A stretch of 64,000 nucleotides of DNA from Hyalella azteca (taxonomy: Eukaryota; Arthropoda; Malacostraca; Amphipoda; Hyalellidae). Made by a program: the position numbers and the translations under genes. The notes under the pieces were generated by a model, which saw only the letters and a program-made list of their open reading frames with translations, ran no database searches and had not been told where the DNA came from. Location of the stretch: contig NW_025939768.1 of assembly GCF_000764305.2 (NCBI RefSeq), positions 117,535 through 181,534 of the forward strand, read 5' to 3'. Positions 61,494-64,000 of the stretch are shown here, one piece after another (the first letter of the stretch is position 1; every line of letters starts with the position of its first letter).

Positions 61494-62039
61494 CTGCAGA
61501 GCTGCACACAACTTTTCTCCTTGCTATCTGCCGGGTAACTGAAGATATACAAGTTTGAACCTATCGCCCGTACGGCATTCGGGCCAAATCAGCAATCGCG
61601 GCCAACGTGTTAACCAACTCAGCCAGTTGCTAGAACAATGGATAAATTTTCATTAATTCTGCAGGATGTGTACATTATATATGAATGATAATTAAATTCT
61701 GTACAGAATTGCATTGACGCAAACTGCAAAGGAAGCTCAGAGCAGGAAGTTAGAGATTGTTTCAGCTGAATGCCAAAATGTGCAATGTCCTAACCAGACA
61801 GCTAGCAGGAACTTTGTAAAGGGCCTTCTAGACGCTCAATATTATTGCGCAATATGGTTTGCACAATATATTGATGGCAGCTCCTAGATGCTCAATATTA
61901 TTGTTCAATATTTTGGGTTGTGCAATATTACTGAGCATGTAGGGGCCATATTGATGGGTTGCGCAATATATTGTGCAATTACGCCCCTAGACGTGCAACC
62001 GTACTGCACAAAAAGTGCCAGCCAGACTTTCATGTAGCC

Positions 62040-62210
62040 AACATGTTGAACGATAAACTCCAATACCGAGCATATGTCACAACGAATCTTGTGGACTGTG
62101 AGGACTTGCAGGCGGGAATAGTCACGAGTGGATCGTGGAGGGAAGTTGTCAATGAGATAACACCACTCCAGCCAAACATCACATCCAGAAATGCAATTAA
62201 CAAAGCTTAA
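62040..62210 (+). pseudogene. Harbinger-type transposase C-terminal remnant
   Basis: The frame reads AYVTTNLVDCEDLQAGIV, then GSWREVVNEITPLQPNI and ends NAINKA-stop. A Trp-Arg segment followed by PLQP is reminiscent of the C-terminal region of some Harbinger DDE transposases. The catalytic part is absent. The call rests partly on the surrounding element. Confidence 0.4.
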
Positions 62211-62462
62211 TTAGTTAGAGACAACAATTCAAATTCCTTCAATAATGAAGGCCAAGTTTCATGGCAATGGAAAATAGCAGGCCCAAGTGTTTCAACAAAT
62301 AATTAAATTGAAAACAATAATTGTCTCCAGTAAGTTCAAATTATGTAGGAAATAAATTTATGTTGAAAATTATGATATACAAAGCTTTGGGAGAGAACTA
62401 ATAAATTAAACAACTTACAGGATGATTACTGGTTTCATTATAATCCTCGTCCTGAATATCCT

Positions 62463-62853
62463 TATAATCCTCCTGGACGTCCATTGTGCTTACTGCCGCA
62501 GTAAGCGTTTCTTGACTCACAAGGAACCTCATCTCCTCAAAATATCAGAGGGAAGGTTCTACGTCCTGTGCACCCGCGCCACTCCTCTCGGCATCACAAA
62601 TCCGTTTTCTTTTCTAAAATTGGTGCGGAGACAATTTGTTTTTCTTTACCACATCTTGCTTCTCAGCCTGATGGAATCTTTCCCTGTGCTTCTCAGTCAG
62701 TATATATACATTGTACTGTTCAAGCTTCTTAGCATGATTCGCGTAGTCTTGGCATGTGACATCCCATAGAGCTGGGAGACCCCGATATACCTTGATGAAT
62801 TCCAGCATAAATTCTTTATCAGCTTTCCTAACATCTGCCATGATGTAAACCAC
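62463..62853 (-). pseudogene. MADF-domain protein of the Harbinger-like element, two in-frame stops
   Basis: From MADVRKADKEFMLEFIKVYR the frame gives a MADF (Myb/SANT-like) DNA-binding domain: EFIKVYRGLPALWDV at the start. After a TAG (where the family usually has Arg, HQF-stop-K) it continues in the same frame through RSGAGAQDVEPSL, a TGA where Trp is expected, and YFEEMRFLVSQETL. An acidic segment (QEDYKDIQDEDYNETSNH) follows. Such proteins are encoded next to Harbinger transposases and help them bind DNA. Two nonsense changes mark it as dead. Confidence 0.75.
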
Positions 62854-63308
62854 GTTGCTAAAATGACGTGTAGATATGCGTCAAACTGCTCCATACGACC
62901 ACTGGGGACACACTGACAAAACATCACGCAATATAGCCCCTACACGGCACAATATCTTCCAGTTTGCGCAATATATTTTCAAGATTCCGAAAATCACGCA
63001 ATATATTGCGCAGCCCGTCAATATCGCCCCTAGACGGTCAATAATATTGTGCAAATCTAAATATTGCGCAATAATATTGTGCGTCTAGAGGCTGCTTAAG
63101 CAAAAGTGACAATCAAAATTGCATCAGCTGAATGCTGAAATGAGCAAGGGTCAAAGCAGCCAGCTAACTATAATACCCGGAGCAGTGTGAAATTCTAGGA
63201 ATATAAAATTAACCAGTACACATAGCATATTGGAAAGCAGGACCTAAAAGCTTGGAAAGGAGAAATTTTTTCACTTCCATTCCATTGTATACATTTCTAT
63301 TGATGATA

Positions 63309-63417
63309 TCCCTTTCCAGCTGTGATTTGGTTGATTGGATTGTTATGTCATTCCCTTTCCAGCTGTAATTGGTTGGTAGGATTGTGATTTCATCCTTTCC
63401 AGCTATGATTGGTTGTG
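63309..63417. repeat. About 40-bp tandem triplicate
   Basis: Three copies of CCTTTCCAGCTGTGATTTGG followed by a TTGNNTGGATTGT-like stretch. Non-coding. Confidence 0.75.
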
Positions 63418-63983
63418 CCCAAATATGGAAATGTATACTGATTAACTCAATGCTTAAACTAATTCAACTTAATCAGTACAAACAAAGGGCCTAAAAAATT
63501 CTCAAAATATCCACTATATAAAAGAAAAATATCAATCAAACAAGAGACAACTAAACAATTCTATAGAAAATCAGAGGTACTACACATTACACAATTGAAA
63601 CAGTTTATCCACTCTTGATCTTCCTTCTCCTTTATAGTCAGTCTGAGTCACCTGGCAGAGCGCCGTATCAAAGGAAAGTTTTCCACCTTAGGTGGAAAGC
63701 TTTTCCATAAGTGAACTTCCATTCCAAGAATTCCACACTGACCTGGAATGCCAACTGTGCTGTTCCTAACTGAAAATTATGCATAAACCAGCTGTGAATA
63801 GGAAAAATAAAACACTGAATTTGGTCAATTTTACCCATTTTTACATCTTTTTCCCACTTTTTTCAGTAAAAAATACGAATAACAGCCTATATTCCTCAGC
63901 GGATTTTGATAAATCACTTGTAAAATTATCATTATTAGGTACCTTTAATTTTCAGAAATTTCTGCAGAATATTCCTGATTATG

Positions 63984-64000
63984 GTCTCTTATACACATCT
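63984..64000. other. Partial Tn5 mosaic end at the window edge
   Basis: GTCTCTTATACACATCT matches the last 17 bases of the mosaic end and runs to the final base, so a third adapter probably begins here and continues outside. Confidence 0.9.

Larger units (their letters stand above)
61820..63096. mobile_element. PIF/Harbinger-like element, decayed
   Basis: Flanked by TAA on both sides (61817-61819 and 63097-63099). Terminal inverted repeats are AGGGCCTTCTAGACGC and, reversed, AGCAGCCTCTAGACGC, continuing inward with CAATATTATTGCGCAATAT on both sides. Sub-terminal arms rich in CAATAT words extend about 160 bp at each end. Inside are a MADF gene remnant (minus strand) and a transposase-like C-terminus (plus strand), converging. 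The 3-bp TAA/TTA duplication and the paired MADF and transposase genes fit PIF/Harbinger. It lies beyond the adapters, so its chromosomal position is uncertain. Confidence 0.8.

Noticed and set aside
61265..61538. Open frames containing VSYTHLDVYKRQ on both strands
   Set aside because: That peptide is translated adapter, a known database contaminant.

Overview
Eukaryotic, arthropod-like genomic DNA (possibly a crustacean; this is inference from protein resemblance and repeat style, with no direct marker). The window is AT-rich, has long GT-AG introns and is densely filled with DNA transposons and minisatellites. It holds two conserved multi-exon genes lying tail to tail, plus a third gene inside an intron. 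I rebuilt the exons by hand from homology, splice sites and codon phase. All three models stay in frame from first ATG to stop.

Layout. 1-6.2 kb: AT-rich, no gene recognised. 6.2-12.95 kb: a nest of small inverted-repeat DNA transposons inserted into one another. 13,510-27,927 (+): FAN1, the structure-specific DNA-repair nuclease, 14 coding exons, 1384 codons, UBZ zinc finger and VRR-Nuc active site intact. Inside its seventh intron, on the opposite strand (20,977-23,095), lies a four-exon secreted C-type lectin gene. 27.9-30.5 kb: intergenic, with a long hairpin. 30,507-53,286 (-): cytoplasmic dynein 1 intermediate chain (Drosophila short wing / DYNC1I type), about 20 exons, including a run of very short phase-1 exons and a candidate 45-bp cassette exon. 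53.3-58.3 kb: upstream region without a recognised gene. 58.3-64 kb: a mariner-like remnant, a second nest of the TA-flanked transposons, and a decayed PIF/Harbinger-like element with MADF and transposase remnants.

Two points deserve most attention. First, tandem arrays repeatedly sit on or within about 100 bp of exon-intron borders in both large genes, and in four cases they copy the splice site itself. Second, the last 3 kb contains library adapter: two complete Nextera mate-pair junctions (61,271-61,308 and 61,456-61,493) and a partial one at the very end. Sequence order beyond 61,270 is therefore not trustworthy.

The genes share no pathway. FAN1 is a nuclear repair enzyme, the dynein chain is a cytoplasmic motor subunit, and the lectin is probably secreted. 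I found no convincing new multi-gene system, RNA gene or CRISPR array.
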